Part shown: one piece after another, positions 44,248-52,808 of the stretch
Position numbering within the stretch: position 1 is the stretch's first letter
How the letters are laid out: each line of letters begins with the position of its first letter
DNA from: Clostridia bacterium
Lineage (GTDB): Bacteria > Bacillota > Clostridia > Lachnospirales > Lachnospiraceae
Direction of reading: 5' to 3'
Length of the DNA stretch: 64,000 bases
Assembly: GCA_003249225.1 (NCBI GenBank)
Contig: QKJQ01000029.1
Location: 38,569-102,568, forward strand
Program-made: the position numbers and the translations under genes
Notes under the pieces: model-generated
The model's input: only the letters and a program-made list of their open reading frames with translations
The model's database searches: none
Told to the model about the DNA's origin: nothing

Positions 44248-45714
44248 TCAGTGCAACGGCTTCATCAAAGGAAAAAGTATGGATTCGCGGATGGTTTCCT
44301 TCCCGGTCAATACCTGGAAGACCCTGTCAATTCCCATGCCCCAACCTGAGATAGGCGGCATCCCATATTCCATAGCCATTATGTAATCTTCATCCATCAT
44401 CATAGCTTCTTCATCTCCATTTGCCTTGCATCGTGCCTGTTCGATCAGGCGGGTCTTTTGTTCGGTGGGGTCAACAAGTTCAGAATAGGCATTAATGATC
44501 TCTGCTCCATTAATGATCAGCTGAAACCGGTCAACAACTGATTTATCCTCATCATTTGCCCGGGCAAGAGGAGATAGGTCAGTCGGATGCTGTATTAAAA
44601 ATGTAGGAGCTATAATTTTGGGCCGACTGACTCTTTTGTAAAGCAGATCGATCAAATTCCCCCTGCCAAGAGTTTCGACTGTATCTGCATCGTCAAGTTC
44701 AATATGATTCTCACGGATTACGGATAATAGTTCTTTGGCTGTCTGGTACTGATCAATGTCAATTCCACTATCCTGCAGTACCAGGTCCCGGAAAGTGATA
44801 ACACGCCATTCGCCGGAAAAGTCAAGCATTGTGCCGTTCACGTCGATCTTTGATGCACCCCATATCTTGCTGATTACAGTTGACAGCATATCCTGAAGGA
44901 ATCTCATATTATCGGCGTAGTTATAGTATGCACAGTATCCTTCAAGCATAGTAAAATCCTGCAAATGCGAAGCATCGATGCCCTCATTGCGAAAGCATCT
45001 GGCAAACTCAAAGACCTTCGTAAAGCCACCGACAATTGCTCTTTTCAGATAAGTTTCTGGAGCGATCCGCAGGTATACATCCATGTCAAGTGCATTGTGG
45101 TGGGACAGGAAGGGTCTGGCAGCGGCACCGGAGGGATGGTCAATCAACACGGGTGTCTCGATTTCAACATAATCATTGTCTTCAAGATACCTCCGGATTT
45201 CCTTAATGAACTGGAATTTCTTTAAGAAACGATCCTTTGTTTCATCGTTCATACAAAGATCAAGGTAACGTTGCCGTTGCCGGATATCCATGTCATTTAC
45301 ACCATGGAACTTCTCCGGAAGCGAGCGGAATGCTTTCCCAAGGAATGAGAGAGTAGTCGCTCGTATTGTCTTTTCACCGGTGTTCGTAGTAAATAGATCG
45401 CCCTCGACACCAATAAAATCTCCGATATCAAAAACCTTCTTGAAAAAGTCGTATGCTTCATCGCCAACGGTGTCTTTTTTAATTGCAACCTGTATCTTAC
45501 CGGCAATATCAGCAATTGTAACAAACGCCAGCTTTCCCATCTTTCTCATGGTCATCAGTCTGCCGGCCACGCGTATGCCCTGTGTATTATCCGACAGCAA
45601 AGCCGCTTCTTTTAGTGTGTGAGTAAGTTCATACCTATCCGGATAAGGGTTTGCAATACTCTTCACATAATCAAATTTTACCATTCTTGCTTCCAATAAA
45701 CTGTTTTCACTCAT
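44248..45714 (-). CDS. lysS: lysyl-tRNA synthetase, class II (divergent)
   Basis: 488 residues. The OB-fold anticodon domain is at residues 40-150. The catalytic domain has RQRQRYLDLC, a motif 2 region (YLRIAPETYLKR, VFEFARCFRNEGID, HLQDFTMLEGY) and motif 3 GWGMGIDRVFQVLTG. Typical LysRS reads FEINRNFRNEG and HNPEFTMME, so several positions differ; a second, specialised copy is possible. The start at 45714 follows GCGCAGGAATGGAG with six bases between, and sits 36 codons inside a longer open frame. It is controlled by a T-box leader and joins lysine to its tRNA in the cytoplasm. Confidence 0.9.
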   Translation of the reverse strand: MSENSLLEARMVKFDYVKSIANPYPDRYELTHTLKEAALLSDNTQGIRVAGRLMTMRKMGKLAFVTIADIAGKIQVAIKKDTVGDEAYDFFKKVFDIGDFIGVEGDLFTTNTGEKTIRATTLSFLGKAFRSLPEKFHGVNDMDIRQRQRYLDLCMNDETKDRFLKKFQFIKEIRRYLEDNDYVEIETPVLIDHPSGAAARPFLSHHNALDMDVYLRIAPETYLKRAIVGGFTKVFEFARCFRNEGIDASHLQDFTMLEGYCAYYNYADNMRFLQDMLSTVISKIWGASKIDVNGTMLDFSGEWRVITFRDLVLQDSGIDIDQYQTAKELLSVIRENHIELDDADTVETLGRGNLIDLLYKRVSRPKIIAPTFLIQHPTDLSPLARANDEDKSVVDRFQLIINGAEIINAYSELVDPTEQKTRLIEQARCKANGDEEAMMMDEDYIMAMEYGMPPISGWGMGIDRVFQVLTGKETIRESILFPLMKPLH

Positions 45715-45848
45715 GTTTTTCTCCATTCCTGCGCATTTTTTACGCATCCATATTTTTGTTGTGAATTGCGCAGGCAAAACGATTGAAGGTGAAATAACTT
45801 TTTCAACTGTTTTTCCTGTCAATTTTTATGGGGAAAAGATAAATGAAT

Positions 45849-46216
45849 AAAAAAATCTCGTCCCTGTTATCCAAGGACGAGAATAAGAATCCCGTGTTAC
45901 CACCTTTTTTCATTCCTGCTTTGCAGCAGAAACCTTAGCAAGTACATACATAGAATCCATGCATGCTATTTGTGCAAGTACGGATCAAAATCGATACTCT
46001 GGTGCTGTAATGGGCACTCCCATCGTAATCTCAGCTTAAAAGCAGTCGGTACGCAGCTCCAAGTCTTTTTTCGGTTTTTGTATAAAAACTTTTTTTAACA
46101 AAGCTTTTTAACAAAACATCAGCACGAATGCCTCAATATCTTTTTATCTATTCCTTTTCAGCAGACGGAACTCTCTGTGAGATAAACTAAGATACCTACT
46201 TTTTCTCTTCATCGCT
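45849..46216 (-). promoter_or_regulatory. T-box riboswitch leader of lysS
   Basis: On the minus strand a T-box sequence AAGGTGGTAACACGGG (45906-45891) precedes the terminator TCTCGTCC/GGACGAGA (45856-45882) and T-run. Stem I is visible: base GCG(A)TGAA/TTCGTGC, helix GGTATCTT/AAGATATT, AGTA loop-E element, and AGAGAG in the upper part. The variable base of UGGN is U, predicting an A discriminator as in tRNA-Lys. Uncharged tRNA should let transcription continue into lysS. The specifier is not an obvious lysine codon. Confidence 0.9.
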
Positions 46217-46583
46217 TTTGTTATTCATTTTTTTGTATTATAGAGAGTGTACATTACCTTGTCAATAGAAAACTTAGAAAAAGTAAACTCAACCTTACAA
46301 TAGATAAGGGATAGTTCTGATTGGATTGTAAAAGTACGTCTGATGAACAGACTTTGTGCAATGAGTTTTGGTTAGAATTAATTAAAGCTGTATTTCCTTG
46401 CTTTTTTAATAATTCGTAAACAATGCAGAAACATTTCACAAACAATCTTATTGCATACTAAGCACATCAAATAACAAACAAAACAATAAATGTTACGCAG
46501 GTACCTGGCATGTCAACCCATGTTCCAATAATTTATGCCAGAAACCAGAGTTATCCCAAGACGTAGAAGAAGCAACTTCGACC
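46217..46583. other. gene-free spacer between the T-box and the ABC operon
   Basis: AT-rich sequence that should hold the divergent promoters of the lysS leader (minus strand) and the ABC operon (plus strand). No convincing promoter pair and no gene are assigned. Confidence 0.5.
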
Positions 46584-46602
46584 ACGCAGAAATGGAGAAA
46601 AA

Positions 46603-47508
46603 ATGAATGCAATTGAAATCAGAGGTTTATCAAAATCCTTTCATGGGATTTATGCTTTACAGGATTTGAATGTAACAGTACCGGAAGGTTCGATTTATGG
46701 ATTTATCGGTGAGAATGGGTCAGGAAAGTCAACGACTCAAAAACTTTTATGCGGTCTGCTGGTTCCAAGCAGCGGAGAAATCCGGTTATACGACAGACAC
46801 TATACGGATGCTGAGATTCGTTCCAATATGGGCGTATTAATAGAAAATCCCGGATGTTTTCCTGGAAGTACGGTATATGACAATCTTATGATGCAGGCAT
46901 TGAATATTGGTGTTAAACATCCCAAAGAAGAAGTGAACCGAGTTTTGAAGCTTGTCAGTATGGCAGGAGCGAGCGGCCGCAAGTTCAAGGAATGTTCCCT
47001 GGGAATGAAGCAGCGGTTAGGTGTGGCACAGGCACTGCTGGGACACCCTCAATTATTGATTCTTGATGAACCAATAAACGGACTGGATGCGGATGGTATG
47101 AGAATAATAAGGGAGACCCTGACAGAACAAAACCGCAAGGAGGGGGTGACGATTATGATAAGCTCTCATATACTTGGCGAGTTATCAAAAGTCGCAACAC
47201 ATTATGGAATCATCCGGGGCGGCTCACTGATCCGAGAGATGCCGGCCACTGCGATGAGCGAGGAATGCCGCGATTTTGTCTTTACAAGGACGGGCGACAA
47301 TGAAAAAGCGTTTGCTCATTTGCAGACTAAGTACAGGGAAGTTGAAAAAATGGATAACGGAATTCGTGTTTATGATGAAAACGAGAGTGCAAATGTCTCA
47401 GGATTCCTGTATGAGAGCAAAATTGCAGTAAGCGAGATTCAATTTTGTAAAGTTGGATTGGAAGAATATTATCTTAAGGTAATGTCAGGCAATAAGGAGG
47501 ATAAATAA
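46603..47508 (+). CDS. ABC transporter ATP-binding protein (BcrA/CcmA type)
   Basis: 301 residues. Walker A is GENGSGKSTT, the signature CSLGMKQRLGVAQALLG, Walker B LLILDEPINGLD, and a C-terminal domain of about 80 residues follows, as in bacitracin/lantibiotic-type exporters. The initiation region is ACGCAGAAATGGAG (46584-46597) five bases before the ATG. It is coupled to the permease gene starting two bases after its stop. Role: energy for export of a peptide, lipid or natural product, with the acyltransferase downstream. Confidence 0.92.
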   Translation: MNAIEIRGLSKSFHGIYALQDLNVTVPEGSIYGFIGENGSGKSTTQKLLCGLLVPSSGEIRLYDRHYTDAEIRSNMGVLIENPGCFPGSTVYDNLMMQALNIGVKHPKEEVNRVLKLVSMAGASGRKFKECSLGMKQRLGVAQALLGHPQLLILDEPINGLDADGMRIIRETLTEQNRKEGVTIMISSHILGELSKVATHYGIIRGGSLIREMPATAMSEECRDFVFTRTGDNEKAFAHLQTKYREVEKMDNGIRVYDENESANVSGFLYESKIAVSEIQFCKVGLEEYYLKVMSGNKEDK

Positions 47509-47509
47509 T

Positions 47510-48295
47510 ATGAATAATCGGAGTGAATCTTCAAGAAGCAAAAAAGAGCGCGTGGAATCAATGCTGAAGCTTGATTTTTATCGGTTATTCCACACACCTG
47601 CTTTTTACATCATGCTTGCGATTGCTGCCATAATACCGGCTATGGTTCTTGGAATGACTGGGACATCAGCAGATGCTATGAATACAGCCCAAACATCGGC
47701 TTCCATAATCTATACAAATACCTGGCAGCTGATCGAATCGACCGGTGGTTCTGCCGCCGCTGCGAATCCTATGGATTTTGGAGGGTATGCCAATATAAAT
47801 ATGGTATTCATTTTTGCCGGTTTGCTTATGTCGATCTTTGTAGCACACGATTATAGTTCCGGTTTTGTAAAAAATATATTTACCGTGCATTCAAAAAAAA
47901 TAGATTATGTAATATCAAAAAGTGCAATTGGCATTTTTAGCGGAACCGGGATGATAGTAATATATTTTATAGGAACCATTGTGGCAGGGCTTTTTACACA
48001 TAAATCATTTGATGTTAACGTTGCCGGACTGATAATGTGTCTGCTTTCCAAGGCCTTTCTAATGGGTATATTCTGTTCCTTATTCTTAAGCATAAGTGTA
48101 TTTTTCAGAAATAAGTTATGGCTCACAATAGTGTTCACCTTTCTGTTCGGAATGATGTTCTACCCGGCAGCAAGCATTGCAACACTGAATTCAACGGTAC
48201 TTACCGTGTTATTATCCTTGATTGCGGGCAGTATCGGTGCTGTTCTGATCGGTGGGATATCGACACTGACTCTAAAAAAACGTGATCTTGTATAA
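47510..48295 (+). CDS. ABC-2 type permease
   Basis: 261 residues with six membrane helices. The first is at about residues 29-50 (AFYIMLAIAAIIPAMVLGM), a large external loop follows (about 52-95), then helices with VFIFAGLLMSIFVAHDYSSGFVKNI, the typical ABC-2 cytoplasmic motif. It pairs with the ATPase upstream; the two stop/start junctions in this operon are 1-20 bases. Substrate unknown. Confidence 0.9.
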   Translation: MNNRSESSRSKKERVESMLKLDFYRLFHTPAFYIMLAIAAIIPAMVLGMTGTSADAMNTAQTSASIIYTNTWQLIESTGGSAAAANPMDFGGYANINMVFIFAGLLMSIFVAHDYSSGFVKNIFTVHSKKIDYVISKSAIGIFSGTGMIVIYFIGTIVAGLFTHKSFDVNVAGLIMCLLSKAFLMGIFCSLFLSISVFFRNKLWLTIVFTFLFGMMFYPAASIATLNSTVLTVLLSLIAGSIGAVLIGGISTLTLKKRDLV

Positions 48296-48315
48296 ACAAG
48301 AAAGGAAAAAATATT

Positions 48316-49593
48316 ATGGAAAAAATTCGTTCAGGACAATCATTTTTATACAGAGAAGAAGGTTATACAAGCACAGTTATCGATGTGCGCATGAAAGACA
48401 AGGTACGTGGTGATTATTTGAACAGGGCACTTGATCAGGCCTTGCAAAGATATCCGTATTTTAAAGCAAAGCTGGTAGAAAAAGAGGGTGAGTTTTATTT
48501 TGAAATGGACAATATATCGATGACGGCGGTTAAGACCGATAAATCCCGTGTTCTTGGCAGTATGAGTACAGGATATCATTTGCTGGATGTTACATTTACG
48601 GCAAATAAGATCTGTGTCTCCTTTCATCATGCTTTATGTGATGGACGTGGCATAAAGCCGTTCGTAGAGACCCTGATTTACTATTACTGCAGTCTGAGAT
48701 ACAATCAGAAGTTAGACAGTACCGGAATAAGACTTGCCGGAGAACCGCTGCTTGAAGGAGAGACAGCAGAGCCTTTTGGCAGTGAATTCTTCGAAGTTGA
48801 CAGGAATAATGTTTTTGAGGTATCAAGAGATGGATACTCGCTGCCGGAGAATGCAGAAGAGAAAGAAACTCACTATCGAACAGAAATCGTTATGGATCAG
48901 TCACAGTTCGTAGCCTTTGCCAGGAAGAATAATGCGACTCCGGCGATACTGCTTTCAATACTCGTATCAGCAGGGATAAACAAGCTCCATCCGGACGCTG
49001 ATAAACCCATTGTCTGCAGTATGGCTACTGATTTCAGACATGAAATTGGTATGGATAATACCCATAAAAACTGCGTCGGAAGCATCTATCTTCCCTATAC
49101 AGAAGAAACTAAAAAGATGTCACTGCCGGAACAGGCCGCTATGTATCGGGATATAATGAAGAAACAAAAATCATCGGATTCAGTAAAAGCTTCCCTGAAT
49201 GCTCAGATTGGCCTGTACAACAAACTGGACAGTGTTTCAGGGCTGGAAGACAAAAAGAAAATGATGTCCTTCTTTAATGATATATGTGTCAACACTTATG
49301 TAATAAGTTATCTTGGACAGTTCCAGTTGGAAAGCTGCCGGGAATATATCGAGTCCATGCACCTTTACAGCAGCGGAACACGGGGCTTTATTATAAATAT
49401 GATTTCAGCCGGTACTACCATAACCCTTGATATTCTGCAGCATTTTGAATCAGAAGATCTTATCAATGCAGTTCTGAGTTCTCTCGATGAGATTGCTGTT
49501 GATTATTCCGTAACAAAACTTATTCCATTCGAAACAAAGAAAGACAAAGCCTATAGAACGGCAGGGAGACAGGCAGAAAGATATTATAAATAA
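48316..49593 (+). CDS. condensation-superfamily acyltransferase (HHxxxDG)
   Basis: 425 residues, the size of a stand-alone condensation/alcohol-acyltransferase domain. The active-site motif SFHHALCDGRG has His104, His105, Asp109 and Gly110. ALQRYPYFKAKL near the N terminus and INMISAGTTITLDILQHF near the end match the channel strands of the PapA5/condensation fold. No carrier-protein or adenylation domain is attached. AAGAAAGGA precedes the ATG, 20 bases after the permease stop, so acylation and export are probably linked. The substrate is not predictable. Confidence 0.85.
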   Translation: MEKIRSGQSFLYREEGYTSTVIDVRMKDKVRGDYLNRALDQALQRYPYFKAKLVEKEGEFYFEMDNISMTAVKTDKSRVLGSMSTGYHLLDVTFTANKICVSFHHALCDGRGIKPFVETLIYYYCSLRYNQKLDSTGIRLAGEPLLEGETAEPFGSEFFEVDRNNVFEVSRDGYSLPENAEEKETHYRTEIVMDQSQFVAFARKNNATPAILLSILVSAGINKLHPDADKPIVCSMATDFRHEIGMDNTHKNCVGSIYLPYTEETKKMSLPEQAAMYRDIMKKQKSSDSVKASLNAQIGLYNKLDSVSGLEDKKKMMSFFNDICVNTYVISYLGQFQLESCREYIESMHLYSSGTRGFIINMISAGTTITLDILQHFESEDLINAVLSSLDEIAVDYSVTKLIPFETKKDKAYRTAGRQAERYYK

Positions 49594-49602
49594 AAACATG
49601 GG

Positions 49603-50367
49603 CTATGATTTACAAGGAATCATGGCAGAATATCGAAAGACATTCAAATTCTGTTCCATCCGAAAAAAGCTACCGGAGATTTCATCAATGTAAATCCGCT
49701 GTTCTGTGGAAAAACCACTGGTTTTTAGCAGCTGTATGAATTTCCGGGTCAGAGCATGAATGTTAGTTTCTATTGATCCCAGATAGACGACAAAATAAGA
49801 CCCTGACGGTTTCATGAGAGTGTCTGGACTTTCTGTGCTCACACGTTTATATACAAACGAAGCTTTCATGGATTTCCAGTCATCAATAATGGCACCATGG
49901 TAATATCCATATGTAAGGTAGTTAACATAACTGCTTTGTTTTTCTCCGGTGCGGCTTTTGGCTTCAAGATATTCTGTTGATTCATCCACGATAACAGGCT
50001 TATCCGGCCCGACGTTCTCATAGGCCTCCATAAAAGACAGAGTGTGTTTTAAGATATCCTCCGCCTGCTGAAGCTCTGCCTGTTTTTTCTGTAATGCTGT
50101 TATTTGTTCATGCAATGCTGCCTTGTGGTAGTTGATGTCTGTCTTCGTCATCATCGCTTTGATCCCATCCAGTGACATGCCTATGGATTGGAATGCTTTA
50201 ATCATACTCATAGATTCCATCTGATCCATGAGGTAATAACGGTATTTTTTATCATCTACATAAGCGGGCTTTAAAATGCCGATTTCATCGTAGTAGAAGA
50301 GTGTTCTTTTTTCTACACCACAAAGATCTGCAAATGCTTTGGTGCTAAGGTACTGGTCGTCATTCAT
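49603..50367 (-). CDS. MerR-family regulator
   Basis: 254 residues. The N-terminal winged helix (STKAFADLCGVEKRTLFYYDEIGILKP, KYRYYLMDQMESMSMIKAFQSIGMSLDGIKAMM) is followed by a coiled coil (about residues 80-110) and a GyrI-like C-terminal effector domain, as in BmrR-type drug sensors. TAGGAGGAG precedes the ATG. A MerR-type promoter with a 19-base spacer lies in the divergent gap facing the MATE exporter gene, so it very likely controls that gene. Confidence 0.92.
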   Translation of the reverse strand: MNDDQYLSTKAFADLCGVEKRTLFYYDEIGILKPAYVDDKKYRYYLMDQMESMSMIKAFQSIGMSLDGIKAMMTKTDINYHKAALHEQITALQKKQAELQQAEDILKHTLSFMEAYENVGPDKPVIVDESTEYLEAKSRTGEKQSSYVNYLTYGYYHGAIIDDWKSMKASFVYKRVSTESPDTLMKPSGSYFVVYLGSIETNIHALTRKFIQLLKTSGFSTEQRIYIDEISGSFFRMEQNLNVFRYSAMIPCKS

Positions 50368-50451
50368 CGGGGCTCCTCCTAAATACAGTCATTGGATTTG
50401 AACGATAGTAAACACAGATCAAAGAAAGTCGAAATTTTTATGAAATAACGC

Positions 50452-50482
50452 TTGACTATAACGTTACGTTACACCATATACT
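50452..50482 (+). promoter_or_regulatory. MerR-type promoter with 19-bp spacer and palindrome
   Basis: TTGACT (50452-50457) and TATACT (50477-50482) are separated by 19 bases instead of 17. The spacer holds TAACGT-T-ACGTTA, a near-perfect dyad. This is the classic MerR geometry in which the regulator twists DNA to bring the elements into register. It points to the MATE gene, about 240 bases downstream. Confidence 0.88.
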
Positions 50483-50721
50483 CATTATACCATACCACGT
50501 AATTAATAAAAAGCACTCCATGCAGAATGCGCTCGTACGCGAAAGGTGATTTATATTATGAGCGCTACGACGCGAAGAATGTGTCCAGACACATCTTTAT
50601 TTTTGCTTTTATTGGATTTGTATTTTGCCTGGTAGTTGGGTTAGGTGTATGTGGCGCAGCGGATTAGGAATATCCACTTTGCCGGATAAGAGAATATTTC
50701 ATAGGATGGGAACAAAGAAAA

Positions 50722-52065
50722 ATGAATACGAAAGAGACAAACTACCGAAAAATCCTGATACGATTTGCACTTCCCATGATGCTGAGCATGATCACCCAAC
50801 AGCTATATTCTGCCGTTGATATGGCAATTGTTGGACGGTATCTTGGAATTGATGAACTGGCAGCTGTCGGTAATACGACAACCGTCATTGCAATTCTGAT
50901 TGCACTTTCCGGGGGACTTGAATTAGGAAGTGAAGTGGTCTTTGCAAAATACAAAGGAGCGCAGGATGTGAAAGCGATTTCTACCGGGATAAAAAATATT
51001 CTGTTATTCACCCTGGGAGGAGCAATCCTGTTAACAAGCATTGGACTTCTGCTAATGAACCCGCTGATTCAGGTCTTACAGGTACCAAAGACTCTAATCG
51101 AGCTGACCATAGCATATTATCGGGTGTTCCTGCTTGGACTGATCGGTCTTTTTGTTTATGATCTTTCCCGCTCGCTTTTAATAGCACTGGGATATCCGGG
51201 ACTGGCTACGGCACTGGTGCTGATAACTTCTGTAATTAATATCATACTTGATCTTGTCTTTATCTGCGTCTTTCGCATGGGAGTGACCGGTGCTGCACTG
51301 GCTACGATCATTGCGCAGTACATTGGCATGGTCAGTGCGCTCCTTCTTCTTTACACAAAAACTAAAGAATATCATATAAAAATAAGAAAAGGCTTTATTC
51401 AATGGTCACAAATCAAAGAAATACTGTCCGTAGCCTTGCCAAATGCTATGCAGCAGCTGATTTTATCTTTATCCGCAGTTCTTTTGATCGGACTGGTCAA
51501 TCCCTTTGGTAGTGCAGTCATCAGCGGATATCTTGCCGTTAATAAACTGCTGTTGTTTGGAATTCTTCCCGTCATCGGTATGTCACAGGCTTTATCAGTC
51601 TTTTCTGCCTCCAATTATGGTGCAGGTGACATTGGATTGATCAAAGCAGGTCATAAATTCATTTCGCAAGCAGCAACAGCTTTTACACTTGCCGTGATTG
51701 TATGTAATTTTCTGTTTCCGGGTATATTGATTGGGTTCTTTATCAACATAAAGGAAAATCCGGAGGCCTATCAATTTGCAAAATCCTTCTTACAGCTTTC
51801 CTCTGTAGCGTGTCTTTTTGGCAGCTTAAAGAACGTCAATGAGAGCCTGCTGCGCGGCTGCATGAAGATGAAGGCTTATCTGCTCTCGAATCTGTCAGAT
51901 ATCACGATCCGAACGATAGCCACCTACCTGCTGATTGAAAGCATTTCAAAACACAGTTTTTGGGCAGGCAATACGATTGCCAAAGGCTGCTCGCTGGTCA
52001 TCTCGATAATAGCCGTCAGAATGTTTTTTACAAAGGAACGTGGAAGAGCAGAAGTTAAAAAATAG
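50722..52065 (+). CDS. MATE-family efflux transporter
   Basis: 447 residues, twelve membrane helices in two related halves. The N-terminal part (RFALPMMLSMITQQLYSAVDMAIVGRYLG) and the matching ALPNAMQQLILSLSAVLLIGLVNPFG at mid-protein are the MATE repeat. It should expel cationic drugs or metabolites using a sodium or proton gradient. Its leader of about 230 bases has no other gene. It lies under the MerR promoter and its 3' end is part of a 27-base tandem repeat. Confidence 0.93.
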   Translation: MNTKETNYRKILIRFALPMMLSMITQQLYSAVDMAIVGRYLGIDELAAVGNTTTVIAILIALSGGLELGSEVVFAKYKGAQDVKAISTGIKNILLFTLGGAILLTSIGLLLMNPLIQVLQVPKTLIELTIAYYRVFLLGLIGLFVYDLSRSLLIALGYPGLATALVLITSVINIILDLVFICVFRMGVTGAALATIIAQYIGMVSALLLLYTKTKEYHIKIRKGFIQWSQIKEILSVALPNAMQQLILSLSAVLLIGLVNPFGSAVISGYLAVNKLLLFGILPVIGMSQALSVFSASNYGAGDIGLIKAGHKFISQAATAFTLAVIVCNFLFPGILIGFFINIKENPEAYQFAKSFLQLSSVACLFGSLKNVNESLLRGCMKMKAYLLSNLSDITIRTIATYLLIESISKHSFWAGNTIAKGCSLVISIIAVRMFFTKERGRAEVKK

Positions 52066-52202
52066 TCTGGAAGAGTTGAAGTTAGAAAATAGTCTGGAAG
52101 AACAAAACTACAAAACAGTCTGGAAGAGCAGAAACTACAAAATAGTCAGGAAGAGTTGAAGTTAGAAAATAGTCTGGAAGAACAGAAATTACAGAAGGGT
52201 TG
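52042..52202 (+). repeat. 27-bp tandem repeat that includes the MATE stop codon
   Basis: Six units starting GGAAGA(G/A) lie at 52042, 52069, 52096 (26 bases), 52122, 52149 and 52176. The first codes for the last residues (GRAEVKK) and the TAG stop; the second and fifth are identical. Most copies keep the TAG in the same place, so the gene end including its stop was copied in tandem. Confidence 0.93.
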
Positions 52203-52227
52203 TAGATTATAAGTAAGAAATCAGTTT

Positions 52228-52596
52228 CTAAAATTCAGCATCTTCTACAAGAAAATTCAACCCGCAGTAAGGACATTCCTTGTCATTCACTGAAATTTGT
52301 CCATTGCACCCGGGGCAATAATCAACATCTGCAGTATCGATTTTTCCAACCAGAATTTCATGAAAATCCTTCACTTTTACTCCGTCAATTTCAATTACCC
52401 GAACCTGACCGCTGTCATAAAAGGAAATAGTACCAGCTTCATCACATAAGGCAACAGACTGCGATATACCTTCTTCTTCATTGGGGAACAAGGTTCCACC
52501 TAAAAAGTTTGGTCTGGTTGCCTTATACATTCCAAGTCCCGTTCCTACCAGAAACATTTTTTTTCTGTTTTCTATAAGTTCTACAATAATTGCCAT
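52228..52596 (-). CDS. small protein with C-terminal zinc ribbon
   Basis: 122 residues. Two CxxC pairs near the end (YCPGCNGQISVNDKECPYCGLNF, about residues 93-115) form a zinc ribbon. The first 85 residues are a beta-rich domain (ENRKKMFLVGTGLGMYKATRP) of no known type. AAGGAACG lies before the ATG. It may be a sensor or adaptor, but no function can be assigned. Confidence 0.8.
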   Translation of the reverse strand: MAIIVELIENRKKMFLVGTGLGMYKATRPNFLGGTLFPNEEEGISQSVALCDEAGTISFYDSGQVRVIEIDGVKVKDFHEILVGKIDTADVDYCPGCNGQISVNDKECPYCGLNFLVEDAEF

Positions 52597-52808
52597 AATC
52601 GTTCCTTTCGAAATTTGATGTTATATTTACTTGGGTAACTTATTGAAACATAGAACTTTGTTGTTTTTCTGCTGTCTATTTTTCATTCCCATTCAAAGCG
52701 TTTGCTTTGCTTTCTCCATGCCTGATAAATATGATCTGCATAGAATCTCCTTTTTTATAAACGTATCTATGAGATAGCAATATAAAATACAATTCATCCT
52801 GAAAACAG

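Noticed and set aside
45715..45822. 36-residue N-terminal extension of LysRS
   Set aside because: No ribosome site; the inner ATG follows the GCGCAGGAATGGAG motif and gives the normal LysRS length.
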